DNA from: Priestia aryabhattai B8W22
Lineage (GTDB): Bacteria; Bacillota; Bacilli; Bacillales; Bacillaceae_H
DNA: 49,561 nt
Reading direction: 5' to 3'
Assembly (NCBI RefSeq): GCF_000956595.1
Contig: NZ_JYOO01000035.1
Coordinates: forward strand, 1-49,561
Position numbers and translations under genes: made by a program. Shown piece by piece: positions 1 to 7,687 of the stretch (positions within the stretch are counted from its first letter, which is position 1; each line of letters begins with the position of its first letter). The notes under the pieces are model-generated. The model was given only the letters and a program-made list of their open reading frames with translations, ran no database searches and had not been told where the DNA came from.

Positions 1-122
1 AATAAGAGCGTTTTTTTATTAATTATTAATCAAACTGCAAAAAGAAGAAATTAAAGTATGTTCTAAATAAAATATACAAATAAAAAACATAGCATCTAAG
101 AGAATTCCTTAAACCATACACA

Positions 123-1025
123 TTATCTTTGTATTGTGAACCTTGGCTTTTTTACTACTGCTACTCGTCTTTTACTATGTGTAAGCAACACGCCGCTTAA
201 CGTAATGATACTTCCAACAATGGAAGCTGCGCTCGGGATATCTTTTAAAAGCAGCCACGCTAAAAAAAAGGACAGCGCAGGAGTTAAGTAAAGAGAAATG
301 GCAGCCTCAGCAGAACCTATACGCGATGTTAGATAAGCGAGTATCATATACGGAATAACGGTTGGGAATAATCCTAAATATATCACGCTTATCGCTGATC
401 TGACAGAGATATGCGCAAGCTCTATTTCTAACCCTGGTAAAAAAACAAGCATAGAAATGGCAGCTCCCCAGATACTGTACGTTACAAAAGAAAGAAAACC
501 ATACTTTTTTAATAAATTTTTTTGACATACCATATAGATGCTCTCTGCAAGGGCAGCTAGTAGAATCAGTAAGATTCCATTAACCGAGTGTACAAAATTC
601 TCTTTGCTAAAAGTTAAAAGTGCAATACCTGCAAAGCTTACTGCAGATCCAATCCATTTTCTTTTTCCGAACGCTTCATGAAAAAAGAAAATAGCTAAAA
701 ACGCGGAAAAAATAGGAGTCGTCGAGACCAGTAAACTCGCAATACCCGCACTTACCGTTTTTTCTCCAATGTTTAATGCCGTGTGATAGACGGTAAAACC
801 TAAAAAACCGAGCGCTAAAAGAAGTGGAATATCTTTTATATCAGGCAATCGCATGCGTTTGGCTATTGCAATAACTAACAGCACTACAGAAGCAATACTT
901 AATCGAACAAAAGCGAGGTGCTGAGGAGAAAACGATTCCAATCCTATTTGAATAACTGGAAATGCTGAAGCCCATAAGCTAATCATCAGTATATGTAAAA
1001 ATACAAAACTAAACGTTAATTTCAT
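123..1025 (-). CDS. EamA/DMT-family transporter
   Basis: This 300-residue, very hydrophobic protein has about ten predicted membrane helices arranged as two five-helix repeats, the usual EamA (drug/metabolite transporter) layout and length. The N-terminal segment LWASAFPVIQIGL and the later stretch GVLLTHSKRR match the typical start and end of the two EamA halves. Such proteins export small metabolites or amino acids across the cytoplasmic membrane; the substrate cannot be read here. The ATG start has GGAG about 10 bases upstream. It is divergent from a MocR-type regulator 136 bases away, a pairing common for transporters controlled by such regulators, so control by that neighbour is inferred. 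Confidence 0.88.
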   Translation of the reverse strand: MKLTFSFVFLHILMISLWASAFPVIQIGLESFSPQHLAFVRLSIASVVLLVIAIAKRMRLPDIKDIPLLLALGFLGFTVYHTALNIGEKTVSAGIASLLVSTTPIFSAFLAIFFFHEAFGKRKWIGSAVSFAGIALLTFSKENFVHSVNGILLILLAALAESIYMVCQKNLLKKYGFLSFVTYSIWGAAISMLVFLPGLEIELAHISVRSAISVIYLGLFPTVIPYMILAYLTSRIGSAEAAISLYLTPALSFFLAWLLLKDIPSAASIVGSIITLSGVLLTHSKRRVAVVKKPRFTIQR

Positions 1026-1056
1026 GCTTATTCATCTCCATTTTTTATTTTGAACC

Positions 1057-1143
1057 CAACCAGTTTCCATCGTTGTTCCTATATTAATAAACATTTGATA
1101 AAATGTCTTCAACCAGTTTAAAAGCAATTAACCCAACCACTTT
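1057..1143. promoter_or_regulatory. Three direct repeats CAACCAGTTT/CAACCACTTT
   Basis: CAACCAGTTT occurs at 1057-1066 and 1110-1119, and CAACCACTTT at 1134-1143, all in the same orientation in the divergent promoter region. MocR-type regulators such as GabR and PdxR are known to bind direct repeats, so these are likely operator sites for the adjacent regulator. Binding is inferred. Confidence 0.5.
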
Positions 1144-1161
1144 AAAAATAGGAGTAGACAT

Positions 1162-2595
1162 ATGAATCAAAACAACAGTTCTATTTATCCAAAATACAAG
1201 CAAATTATTGATTTTATGAAGGGGAAAATTGCCCGTGGAGAATGGCCGATTGGAAGTAAAATTCCCAGCCAGCGAAAGCTTGCAGCTTTGTTCGACGTTA
1301 ATCGAAGTACGGTCATTACGGCATTAGAGGAATTAACAGCGGACGGTTTAATTGAAGGTAAGATAGGAAAAGGAACAATCGTTGTAAATAATACGTGGAC
1401 ACTTTTGGCTACGAATCCGCCCAATTGGAATGTTCATGTGAAATCAGGTATGCATCGGCCGAGTCAAGCCATGGTACAAGATATTAATGAATCCGAATTT
1501 AACTCAAACCTTATTCAATTAAGCAAAGGAGAGCTTTCACCTGACATATTTCCTAAAAACAAAATGAAATACGCCGTAGAAAAAGTAGCAGAAAATATGG
1601 AGGTTCTGGGATACGAAGAACCTAAGGGTTATTTTCCTTTACGAAAAGAGTTAAGTACGTATATGAAAACAATAGGGATTGAATCTTCTCCAGATTCTAT
1701 TTTAATTGTTTCCGGCGCTCTTCAAGCTCTTCAGCTTATTTCAATTGGACTGCTGCAAAAGAACTCTTCCGTTTTGTTAGAAAAACCTTCTTATCTATAC
1801 TCCTTACATGTATTTCAATCAGCCGGAATGAAACTCAAAGGTCTTGCTATGGATGAGGAAGGAATAAAAGTAACAGCTATAAAACGCGCCGATCCTCAAG
1901 AAGGGCAAGCTATTTTATATACAAATCCGTGTTTCCATAACCCAACGGGAACATTAATGTCACAAAATAGGCGTCACGATTTGTTGAAAGAGTGTGAGGA
2001 ACATCAGCTTCCTATTATTGAAGATGATTTATATCGTGAATTATGGCTAAATGAACCTCCTCCGTTGCCATTAAAGGCTTTAGATAAAAATGGACACGTG
2101 TTATATGTTAGCAGTCTTTCTAAAACATTAAGCCCGGGATTACGTATCGGATGGATAGTCGGCCCAGAACCAGTCATTGAGCGTTTGGCGGATATTAAAA
2201 TGCAAACAGATTATGGATCGAGCTCATTATCTCAAAGAGTAGCAGCAGAATGGTTTGAAAATGGCTTATATCAACAGCATATGGAAACTGTACGAACCAA
2301 CTTGCGAACGAGAAGAAAAGTGATGCTGAATGCTTTGGAAACATACGCAGGAGATGTAGCAACATGGACGAATCCTGAAGGAGGCTTTTTTATATGGGTG
2401 CATATTCAACCTTCTATTTCAATGAAATCTTTATACTCTCGTGCTTTAAAAAGAGGGATATTGCTTAATTCTGGAAGTATCTATGCACAAGAAACCGGCA
2501 GTTACCTTCGGCTTTCTTACGCCTATGCCTCTTTACCAGATATCGATAGATGCATTAAAATTCTATCTGAACTGATTCAGGAATTGCAAGTATAG
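1162..2595 (+). CDS. MocR-type (GntR-aminotransferase) regulator
   Basis: This 477-residue protein has an N-terminal GntR winged helix (residues about 10-80, with GSKIPSQRKLAALFDVNRST) followed by a full fold-type I aminotransferase domain. The expected PLP pieces are present: TNPCFHNPTG, EDDLYRELW and the lysine motif SSLSKTLSPGLRIGW. Family members (GabR, PdxR, TauR) use the aminotransferase-like domain to sense PLP or amino-acid ligands and act as transcription factors. Start ATG has GGAG seven bases upstream. It is divergent from the EamA transporter, which is its probable target. The ligand is unknown; an actual aminotransferase activity is less likely. Confidence 0.92.
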   Translation: MNQNNSSIYPKYKQIIDFMKGKIARGEWPIGSKIPSQRKLAALFDVNRSTVITALEELTADGLIEGKIGKGTIVVNNTWTLLATNPPNWNVHVKSGMHRPSQAMVQDINESEFNSNLIQLSKGELSPDIFPKNKMKYAVEKVAENMEVLGYEEPKGYFPLRKELSTYMKTIGIESSPDSILIVSGALQALQLISIGLLQKNSSVLLEKPSYLYSLHVFQSAGMKLKGLAMDEEGIKVTAIKRADPQEGQAILYTNPCFHNPTGTLMSQNRRHDLLKECEEHQLPIIEDDLYRELWLNEPPPLPLKALDKNGHVLYVSSLSKTLSPGLRIGWIVGPEPVIERLADIKMQTDYGSSSLSQRVAAEWFENGLYQQHMETVRTNLRTRRKVMLNALETYAGDVATWTNPEGGFFIWVHIQPSISMKSLYSRALKRGILLNSGSIYAQETGSYLRLSYAYASLPDIDRCIKILSELIQELQV

Positions 2596-2598
2596 TAA

Positions 2599-2636
2599 AA
2601 AAAGGAGTAGTGGATTACCCACTATTCCCTTTTATT
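2599..2636 (+). terminator. Terminator after the MocR gene
   Basis: A short stem (TAGTGG against CCACTA, extended by AAAAGG/CCCTTTT) follows the regulator stop codon and ends in a T-rich tract. Confidence 0.65.
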
Positions 2637-2708
2637 TGTATCAAACTCTTCTTCTTATAAAAAACTCCAAGTAACAACTGAGTATATATTACCGTCTATA
2701 AATACGTG

Positions 2709-2813
2709 TTATTTTCTATGGCAAAAATAAGTTAAGAAGACTTTTAATTTACTTTCTGTACGTTTTACATGTAAGTCGTGAATGGTTTTAACTACGTAAT
2801 CATTATCAAACAT
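2709..2813 (-). CDS. Small 34-residue protein, unknown
   Basis: This open frame encodes 34 residues beginning MFDNDYVVKTIHDLHVKR and ending FCHRK. A good ribosome site (GAGGTG, six bases before ATG) supports translation. It is basic and probably helical. I do not recognise the family. It sits alone in the 500-base stretch between the regulator and the next gene. A second, weaker reverse frame (2901-2993, ending TFQPLVVKDEL) lies beside it, has no ribosome site and may be a gene remnant. Confidence 0.4.
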   Translation of the reverse strand: MFDNDYVVKTIHDLHVKRTESKLKVFLTYFCHRK

Positions 2814-3111
2814 TTCCAACACCTCAATTATTGTTAAGTTTCCTGTTTTTTATAGTTTATGAAATAATCAGACGCATATCATCCGCCATCAGCTGTAACT
2901 TTACAGTTCATCTTTTACAACTAAAGGCTGAAACGTACGCTCATGATTGAACGCACGAATAACAGGATATGCAAAAAAATGAAAAGTGTGCACGCTTTGT
3001 TTAAAAAAAGGCTATATCTACTAAAAAAAAGAAAATTGTCACACACATTTATGAATATGTATCTACTAAGTAAGAAGACTTTTTTAGTTGGTGGGATTGA
3101 AGGTGAAAAAG

Positions 3112-3744
3112 ATGGATGAATTATTTAAAGATCTTGATGTGTACAGAACGCAAGAAGAAATGAAGCAGTACTTTGAACACACGCAGCAAATGATTCATCA
3201 AAACAAAGAGTATATAAAATTAGCCCGGCTTAAAAAAGGGCGTTTCAAAAAGTTTTTTGAAGAGTTTTATCCGCTTTATTGCTTCAGCCAATCTTCTTAT
3301 TGTCCGAGAAATTCAAAATTGAAGCTTATTATTGGAAGTCAAGGATACGACGGATTAATTCTTCAGCCGGATGGTACCGAAAAACGAATTGAAATTACTT
3401 CTTACAAAGATGGGAAACTGGAATTTGAAGATGCACAGAGGGTCAATTCAGGAAATTTTGCTCTACCCCGTACCCAGACGGAAGGTTCTGTGGAAGAGTA
3501 TATAGAAAAAGTGCTAGAAAACATCCAAAAAAAGAGCAAAAAAGATTACAGTGGCGCATCCATTTTATTTGTTGTACACACGTTTCATTATTTTGAAGCC
3601 TACGGAAAAAGTTCATCTGCTTTTATTCGTACCTTAAAAAAAGAAATGAAGAATACTGATTTTCGAGCGGATGAAATTTATTTATTGGAATTAAATCAGC
3701 CTGAAAGTGTAAGTGTTAAGCAAAACATTCATTTCATTAAATAA
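3112..3744 (+). CDS. Unknown protein, possible nuclease-like fold
   Basis: I do not recognise this 210-residue soluble protein. The ATG at 3112 (MDELFKDLDVY) is preferred over upstream TTG/GTG codons because AAGGTG lies just before it. The first 70 residues are charged and helical. The middle contains GYDGLILQPDG followed by KRIEIT, which is loosely like the D...ExK core of PD-(D/E)XK enzymes but with T in place of the lysine. A hydrophobic strand GASILFVVHTF follows. A terminator follows directly, so it is monocistronic. Nuclease activity is only a possibility. Confidence 0.6.
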   Translation: MDELFKDLDVYRTQEEMKQYFEHTQQMIHQNKEYIKLARLKKGRFKKFFEEFYPLYCFSQSSYCPRNSKLKLIIGSQGYDGLILQPDGTEKRIEITSYKDGKLEFEDAQRVNSGNFALPRTQTEGSVEEYIEKVLENIQKKSKKDYSGASILFVVHTFHYFEAYGKSSSAFIRTLKKEMKNTDFRADEIYLLELNQPESVSVKQNIHFIK

Positions 3745-3746
3745 GA

Positions 3747-3782
3747 AGACACGCTGTAGATGTTGAGGCGTGTCTTTTTTTC
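3747..3782 (+). terminator. Terminator after the 3112 gene
   Basis: AGACACGC pairs with GCGTGTCT across a 13-base loop and is followed by a T run. Confidence 0.85.
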
Positions 3783-3817
3783 TGATCATAGAACTCTCTT
3801 AATACAGATGGATAATT

Positions 3818-3847
3818 TTGAAAATTACAACAATTAAGTGCTATAAT
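3818..3847 (+). promoter_or_regulatory. Sigma-A-type promoter for the DUF2971 gene
   Basis: TTGAAA (3818-3823) and a perfect TATAAT (3842-3847) are separated by 18 bases, 35 bases before the downstream start codon. Confidence 0.65.
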
Positions 3848-3882
3848 TCAAGTATGAATATGCATTCAGAGGAGGAAAACCA

Positions 3883-4728
3883 ATGGATTTAGCTTATAGA
3901 GAGAAAGCGTACGAATATGCCAAAAGATTCGAATCTAGCTATGACGATTATGATGAACGCTATAAGGTGCACAATAATCCGACGGTGTGGCGATTTATGC
4001 CGCTGTCTGATTTTCAAGATTTACTAGAAACCAATGCACTTTTTTTCGCAAAACCTGATGCATTTTCGGACCCCCTTGAAGGATGCTCTTCAATGTGGAA
4101 CATAGAAGAGTTAAGAAAAAAAGGCGAACGTCATAACCGTACCTCTAGAACCTATATAAGAAAAATCCATGAATTTTCTGCTGTTTCATCCTGGCATATC
4201 AATGATTATGAAGCCGCTGGAATGTGGGATCTATATTTAAAGGGGCATGATGGCGTAGCTATTAAAACCACCTATGAAAATTTATTGTGCAGTATTAAAG
4301 ATTTACGCTATAAAATCTTCTCTGGCAAAGTGCAGTACATAGACTTCCAAAAAGAAATGATCAGTCATTCTGTATATGACACATTATTTTACAAGCGCAA
4401 ATCCTATCAGCATGAAAATGAATTGAGGCTTATTATTGTAGCAAGTCGTATACACGCTTGGAAGCTGCAAAAGCTATTCGAAATTCAAGGTATTTCCGCA
4501 AATCAATGGCAAAAACGAATGGATATCCTTGAAAAAAGATCGTATGAGTTTTCTCACGAGCATGGCAACCTCCTTACATGTAATTTACATCAGCTTATCA
4601 ATGAAATTTACGTATCACCAAGAAGCGCTCAAAGCTGTGTAGATGAAGTAAAAGCCCTTGCTAAAAAACACGGGCTCGCTTATAAAAAGGTCACTCAGTC
4701 CGACTTGTATAGGGACTATATTTATTAA
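3883..4728 (+). CDS. DUF2971 family protein
   Basis: The 281-residue sequence fits the DUF2971 family: WRFMPLSDFQDLLETNALFF near the start, then AKPDAFSDPLEG, a tryptophan-rich centre (SSWHINDYEAAGMWDLY) and YKRKSYQHENELRLI, where the family's conserved F.DP.E and ENE.R signatures sit. The biochemical role of the family is unknown; members are frequent in accessory and defence-linked loci. The start has AGAGGAGG upstream and a clear promoter. It is followed 64 bases later by a ChaB-family gene that may be co-transcribed. Confidence 0.8.
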   Translation: MDLAYREKAYEYAKRFESSYDDYDERYKVHNNPTVWRFMPLSDFQDLLETNALFFAKPDAFSDPLEGCSSMWNIEELRKKGERHNRTSRTYIRKIHEFSAVSSWHINDYEAAGMWDLYLKGHDGVAIKTTYENLLCSIKDLRYKIFSGKVQYIDFQKEMISHSVYDTLFYKRKSYQHENELRLIIVASRIHAWKLQKLFEIQGISANQWQKRMDILEKRSYEFSHEHGNLLTCNLHQLINEIYVSPRSAQSCVDEVKALAKKHGLAYKKVTQSDLYRDYIY

Positions 4729-4792
4729 ATGTTTATGCTATTTGAAAACAGGTAAATCAGTAGTAAAAGATGTTTTAAGGAGGAATACGATC

Positions 4793-4993
4793 ATGCCTTA
4801 CAATTCATTAAAAGAACTGCCGGATGGAGTAAGAGATAATCTTCCTCATCACGCTCAGGAAATTTATAAAGAAGCATTTAATTCAGCAAGTGATGAATAC
4901 AAAGAAGAAGCTACCGCTCACAAAGTTGCTTGGAACGCGGTGAAAACAAAGTACAAAAAAGAGGATAATGACAACTGGGTAAAAAAAGAGTGA
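4793..4993 (+). CDS. ChaB-family protein
   Basis: The 66-residue protein starts MPYNSLKELPDGVRDNLP and has the ChaB pattern: LPxxxxxxLPxHAQEIYxEAFN, then AHKVAWNAVKTKY. ChaB proteins were named as regulators of the cation antiporter ChaA in Escherichia coli, but no chaA is visible here, and Bacillus homologues are mostly of unknown role. The start at 4793 is set by AAGGAGG ten bases upstream; a longer open frame beginning at 4658 overlaps the DUF2971 gene and is not supported. Confidence 0.85.
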   Translation: MPYNSLKELPDGVRDNLPHHAQEIYKEAFNSASDEYKEEATAHKVAWNAVKTKYKKEDNDNWVKKE

Positions 4994-5118
4994 TAAAAGA
5001 GCCTAACTATAAAGAGTTTGTTATTATTTTTCAAAAAATCTCCCAATTAGGTTTCAACTATTTTTCCGGGGGTATACATTCTATGTAAGGCCAATACAGG
5101 AAAGGAGAGACTGTACAC

Positions 5119-5226
5119 ATGCATTGTTTTACAGCGACTTCAAGAAACGTATTGAGCACCTTGGAAGGAAGATTTGTTTTGATTACAAAAGGCACATTGG
5201 TAAACAATCGTTATACTAAGTGCTAG
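5119..5226 (+). CDS. Small 35-residue protein, unknown
   Basis: An ATG with AAAGGAGAG nine bases upstream opens a 35-codon frame starting MHCFTATSRNVLSTLEGR and ending NRYTKC. It is mildly basic, with two cysteines near the ends. I do not recognise it. The rest of the 395-base interval between 4993 and 5389 holds only a terminator at 5281-5316, which could end this transcript. Confidence 0.35.
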   Translation: MHCFTATSRNVLSTLEGRFVLITKGTLVNNRYTKC

Positions 5227-5280
5227 GCTGTCTAATTAAGACAGAATACTCGACTATTCAAACATAACATTCAATATAAA

Positions 5281-5316
5281 AAAGAAGATGCGCTTATCAC
5301 GCATCTTCTTTTTTTG
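5281..5316 (+). terminator. Strong intrinsic terminator
   Basis: AAAGAAGATGCG pairs with CGCATCTTCTTT around a seven-base loop and is followed by a T run. Confidence 0.85.
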
Positions 5317-5388
5317 TTGACTCTATTTTCCCTTCCTTTTTGTACTTCGTCTTATTTTTACGCATAAAGTAATAAAAAGGAGGGGGTT

Positions 5389-7323
5389 ATGCTGTTTGAT
5401 TATGAACAGGCGTTAACGATTCGCCGAAAAGATGCTACTCAAAAGACTGCAGCGACTAATGCTGAGACTTATAAAAACATAGACTGGGAACAAGTGAAAT
5501 CAGAACAAAATTTTGCGGATTGCCAAGCTCTTGTACGCGTACCTTTTCCTCTGATTTTCAAAAAAAATCAGCTGTATCCTGTATGGGATTTAAGAAAGTA
5601 CGCTTTTTTATTTCAACAATCTACACCTGCTACCGTTCACCCTAAACTGTGGGAACAAGGAAAATTAAATGTACAAGCCGGCCTATATCAAGTAACTGAA
5701 AACATCTTTCAAGTAAGAGGCTTTGATATGGCTAATATTACATTTGTTAAAGGAAAAATGGGATGGATTGTTATTGATTGCTTGACGTCAAAAGAAACGG
5801 CAGAAGAAGCGCTTAAACTAGTAAACCAGCACTGCGGGAAGCGTCCTGTTAGAGCCGTTATCTTCTCACATTCACATATAGACCATTACGGTGGAGTTCT
5901 AGGGATATTACCTGACTCAACACAAAATAAAACTAGTAAAGTTTATGCTCCTGCTGGGTTTATGGACGCGGTTATCGATGAAAACGTCACGGCGGCAACA
6001 GCAATGACACGAAGAAGTCAATACATGTACGGTATTCGACTGCGACGAGATGAAAAAGGCTTAATTGACAACGGCATCGGAAAAGAAATTTCATTTGGAA
6101 CAATCACGCTTATTAAAGGAATAAAAGAAATTTGTCCTTCCGAACATCATCCTTATGTAAGTAAGAGAATTGACGGCCTCTCATTTCAGTTTCAGCTTAC
6201 GCCAGGGACGGAGGCGCCTGCTGAAATGAACATCTATATTCCTAGTGAAAAGTCTCTGTGTATTGCAGAAAACTGTACGGCCACTCAGCACAACCTCTAT
6301 ACGCTCAGAGGAGCAAAAGTAAGAGACGCAGCAGCATGGGCAAGATACTTGCAGCAAGCAATCGATTTATTTGGCCAAGAACTAACAACTGTATTTGGGG
6401 TACATAATTGGCCAAGGTTCGGAAACGAGTCGTGTATTACCTATATCGAAAATCAACGAGATGTTTATCAATATATTCATGATCAAACATTAAGACTGAT
6501 GAATCAAGGTTATACCATCGACCACGTCGGCCGAATGATGAAGCTACCGGAAACTCTATCTCGCGAGTGGTATACAAACGGCTTTTATGGAACGGTTAAT
6601 CATAATGCAAAAGCGGTTTATCAGCGCTATATGGGCTGGTATAACAGCAATCCTGTAGATTTAAATAAATTGTTTCCTGAAGAATCAGCTAAGAAATATG
6701 TAGAGTATATGGGCGGAGCGGACAACGTTGTCAAAAAAGCACGGCGCTGTTTTCAACAAGGCGACTATCAATGGGTAGCTGAAGTGACCAAACAAGTTAT
6801 TTACGCTGATCCTCACCATGTAAAGGCAAAACTTTTATGTGCAGACGCGCTTGAACAATTAGGGTATATAGCTGAATCTGGTCCATGGCGAAATGAGTAT
6901 TTAACAGGAGCAAAAGAACTTCGTTTAGGTAATATACCGCTGCCGGCCAACATTATTACAAAAGAAGTATGGGATACACTTCCTTTAAAAAATATTTTAG
7001 AACTATTTAGCATTCGCGTAGATGGATTAAAGGCAGGTGCATGCAACTATCGTATATTGTTTGTGATACCAGATCGTAATGAAGTAGCTCTCACAGAACT
7101 TAAGTATGGAATTTTTAGGTATCTTGGAGATACGCGAAAGAAAGCTGAAGTGACGGTAACGATGTGGCAAGATACCTTATATCGACTCACAACTACAAAT
7201 GATCACTCTTATAGCTCGGTCATATTTGTTCAAGGAGATAAATCAAAATGGGATTTCTTTTTGTCTAGTCAGGATTCTATCGATCCAAACTTTAATATTG
7301 TAACACCTGTTTCTAAAAAATAG
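5389..7323 (+). CDS. Alkyl sulfatase (metallo-beta-lactamase fold)
   Basis: The 644-residue protein matches the SdsA1/YjcS-type linear alkylsulfatases in length and order: an N-terminal extension, a metallo-beta-lactamase domain (about residues 95-400), a helical dimerisation region and a C-terminal SCP2-like domain. The zinc motif HSHIDH is at residues 161-166. AENCTATQHNLYTLRG and TTVFGVHNWPRFG supply the later metal and substrate elements. The family hydrolyses primary alkyl sulfates such as dodecyl sulfate to alcohol and sulfate. There is no signal peptide, so it should be cytoplasmic, unlike some secreted relatives. The start follows GGAGG. No sulfate-utilisation genes are adjacent. Confidence 0.92.
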   Translation: MLFDYEQALTIRRKDATQKTAATNAETYKNIDWEQVKSEQNFADCQALVRVPFPLIFKKNQLYPVWDLRKYAFLFQQSTPATVHPKLWEQGKLNVQAGLYQVTENIFQVRGFDMANITFVKGKMGWIVIDCLTSKETAEEALKLVNQHCGKRPVRAVIFSHSHIDHYGGVLGILPDSTQNKTSKVYAPAGFMDAVIDENVTAATAMTRRSQYMYGIRLRRDEKGLIDNGIGKEISFGTITLIKGIKEICPSEHHPYVSKRIDGLSFQFQLTPGTEAPAEMNIYIPSEKSLCIAENCTATQHNLYTLRGAKVRDAAAWARYLQQAIDLFGQELTTVFGVHNWPRFGNESCITYIENQRDVYQYIHDQTLRLMNQGYTIDHVGRMMKLPETLSREWYTNGFYGTVNHNAKAVYQRYMGWYNSNPVDLNKLFPEESAKKYVEYMGGADNVVKKARRCFQQGDYQWVAEVTKQVIYADPHHVKAKLLCADALEQLGYIAESGPWRNEYLTGAKELRLGNIPLPANIITKEVWDTLPLKNILELFSIRVDGLKAGACNYRILFVIPDRNEVALTELKYGIFRYLGDTRKKAEVTVTMWQDTLYRLTTTNDHSYSSVIFVQGDKSKWDFFLSSQDSIDPNFNIVTPVSKK

Positions 7324-7332
7324 AGTACCTGA

Positions 7333-7488
7333 TTACAGCTCAGAAAGCACATCGTTGACTTTTTGTTCAAAGCAGCTGTCGCATGTGAAGATTTCTTTTT
7401 CTTGAAAAGATGTTAGCCTTTCTCCGCAAATGGAACAGCATTCTATACAGTGATTGCTTCGTTCTTGTTCTTTTCTTTCATGTAACAT
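7333..7488 (-). CDS. Small zinc-ribbon-like protein
   Basis: This 51-residue reverse-strand frame starts with MLHERKEQERSNH and has a strong site (GGAGGAAA) before its ATG. It carries two cysteine pairs, CSICGE and CDSCFE, spaced about 20 residues apart, a typical structural zinc ribbon. The function is unknown. It converges on the alkylsulfatase gene with only nine bases between the stops. Confidence 0.6.
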   Translation of the reverse strand: MLHERKEQERSNHCIECCSICGERLTSFQEKEIFTCDSCFEQKVNDVLSEL

Positions 7489-7623
7489 AGCACTTTCCTC
7501 CTTTGCAGTATAAATAGTTTGTCTTATTTCTTTAAGTATATACTAATATCAGCCTATGCAGGGAATATAAAGCTTGCTAATGCAGATTATTTATAATATA
7601 AAAGCGTTGGAAAACAGCGGAAA

Positions 7624-7641
7624 TTGGCACAGGAATTGCAT
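7624..7641 (+). promoter_or_regulatory. Sigma-54 (SigL) type -24/-12 promoter
   Basis: TTGGCAC-AGGAA-TTGCAT matches the sigma-54 consensus, with GG and GC exactly ten bases apart. Transcription should begin near 7651. In B. subtilis the glutamate dehydrogenase gene rocG is transcribed by SigL with the activator RocR; no RocR site was recognised here. Confidence 0.8.
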
Positions 7642-7687
7642 GTTAAATCGTTGAGAAAATTCAATGATTAAATATGGGGTGAACAGA

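Noticed and set aside
3088-3111. Upstream TTG/GTG extension of the 3112 gene
   Set aside because: No ribosome site at the TTG; AAGGTG is correctly placed for the ATG at 3112.
4658-4792. N-terminal extension of the ChaB-family gene overlapping DUF2971
   Set aside because: The extension is out-of-frame shadow of DUF2971; AAGGAGG and the family start both point to 4793.
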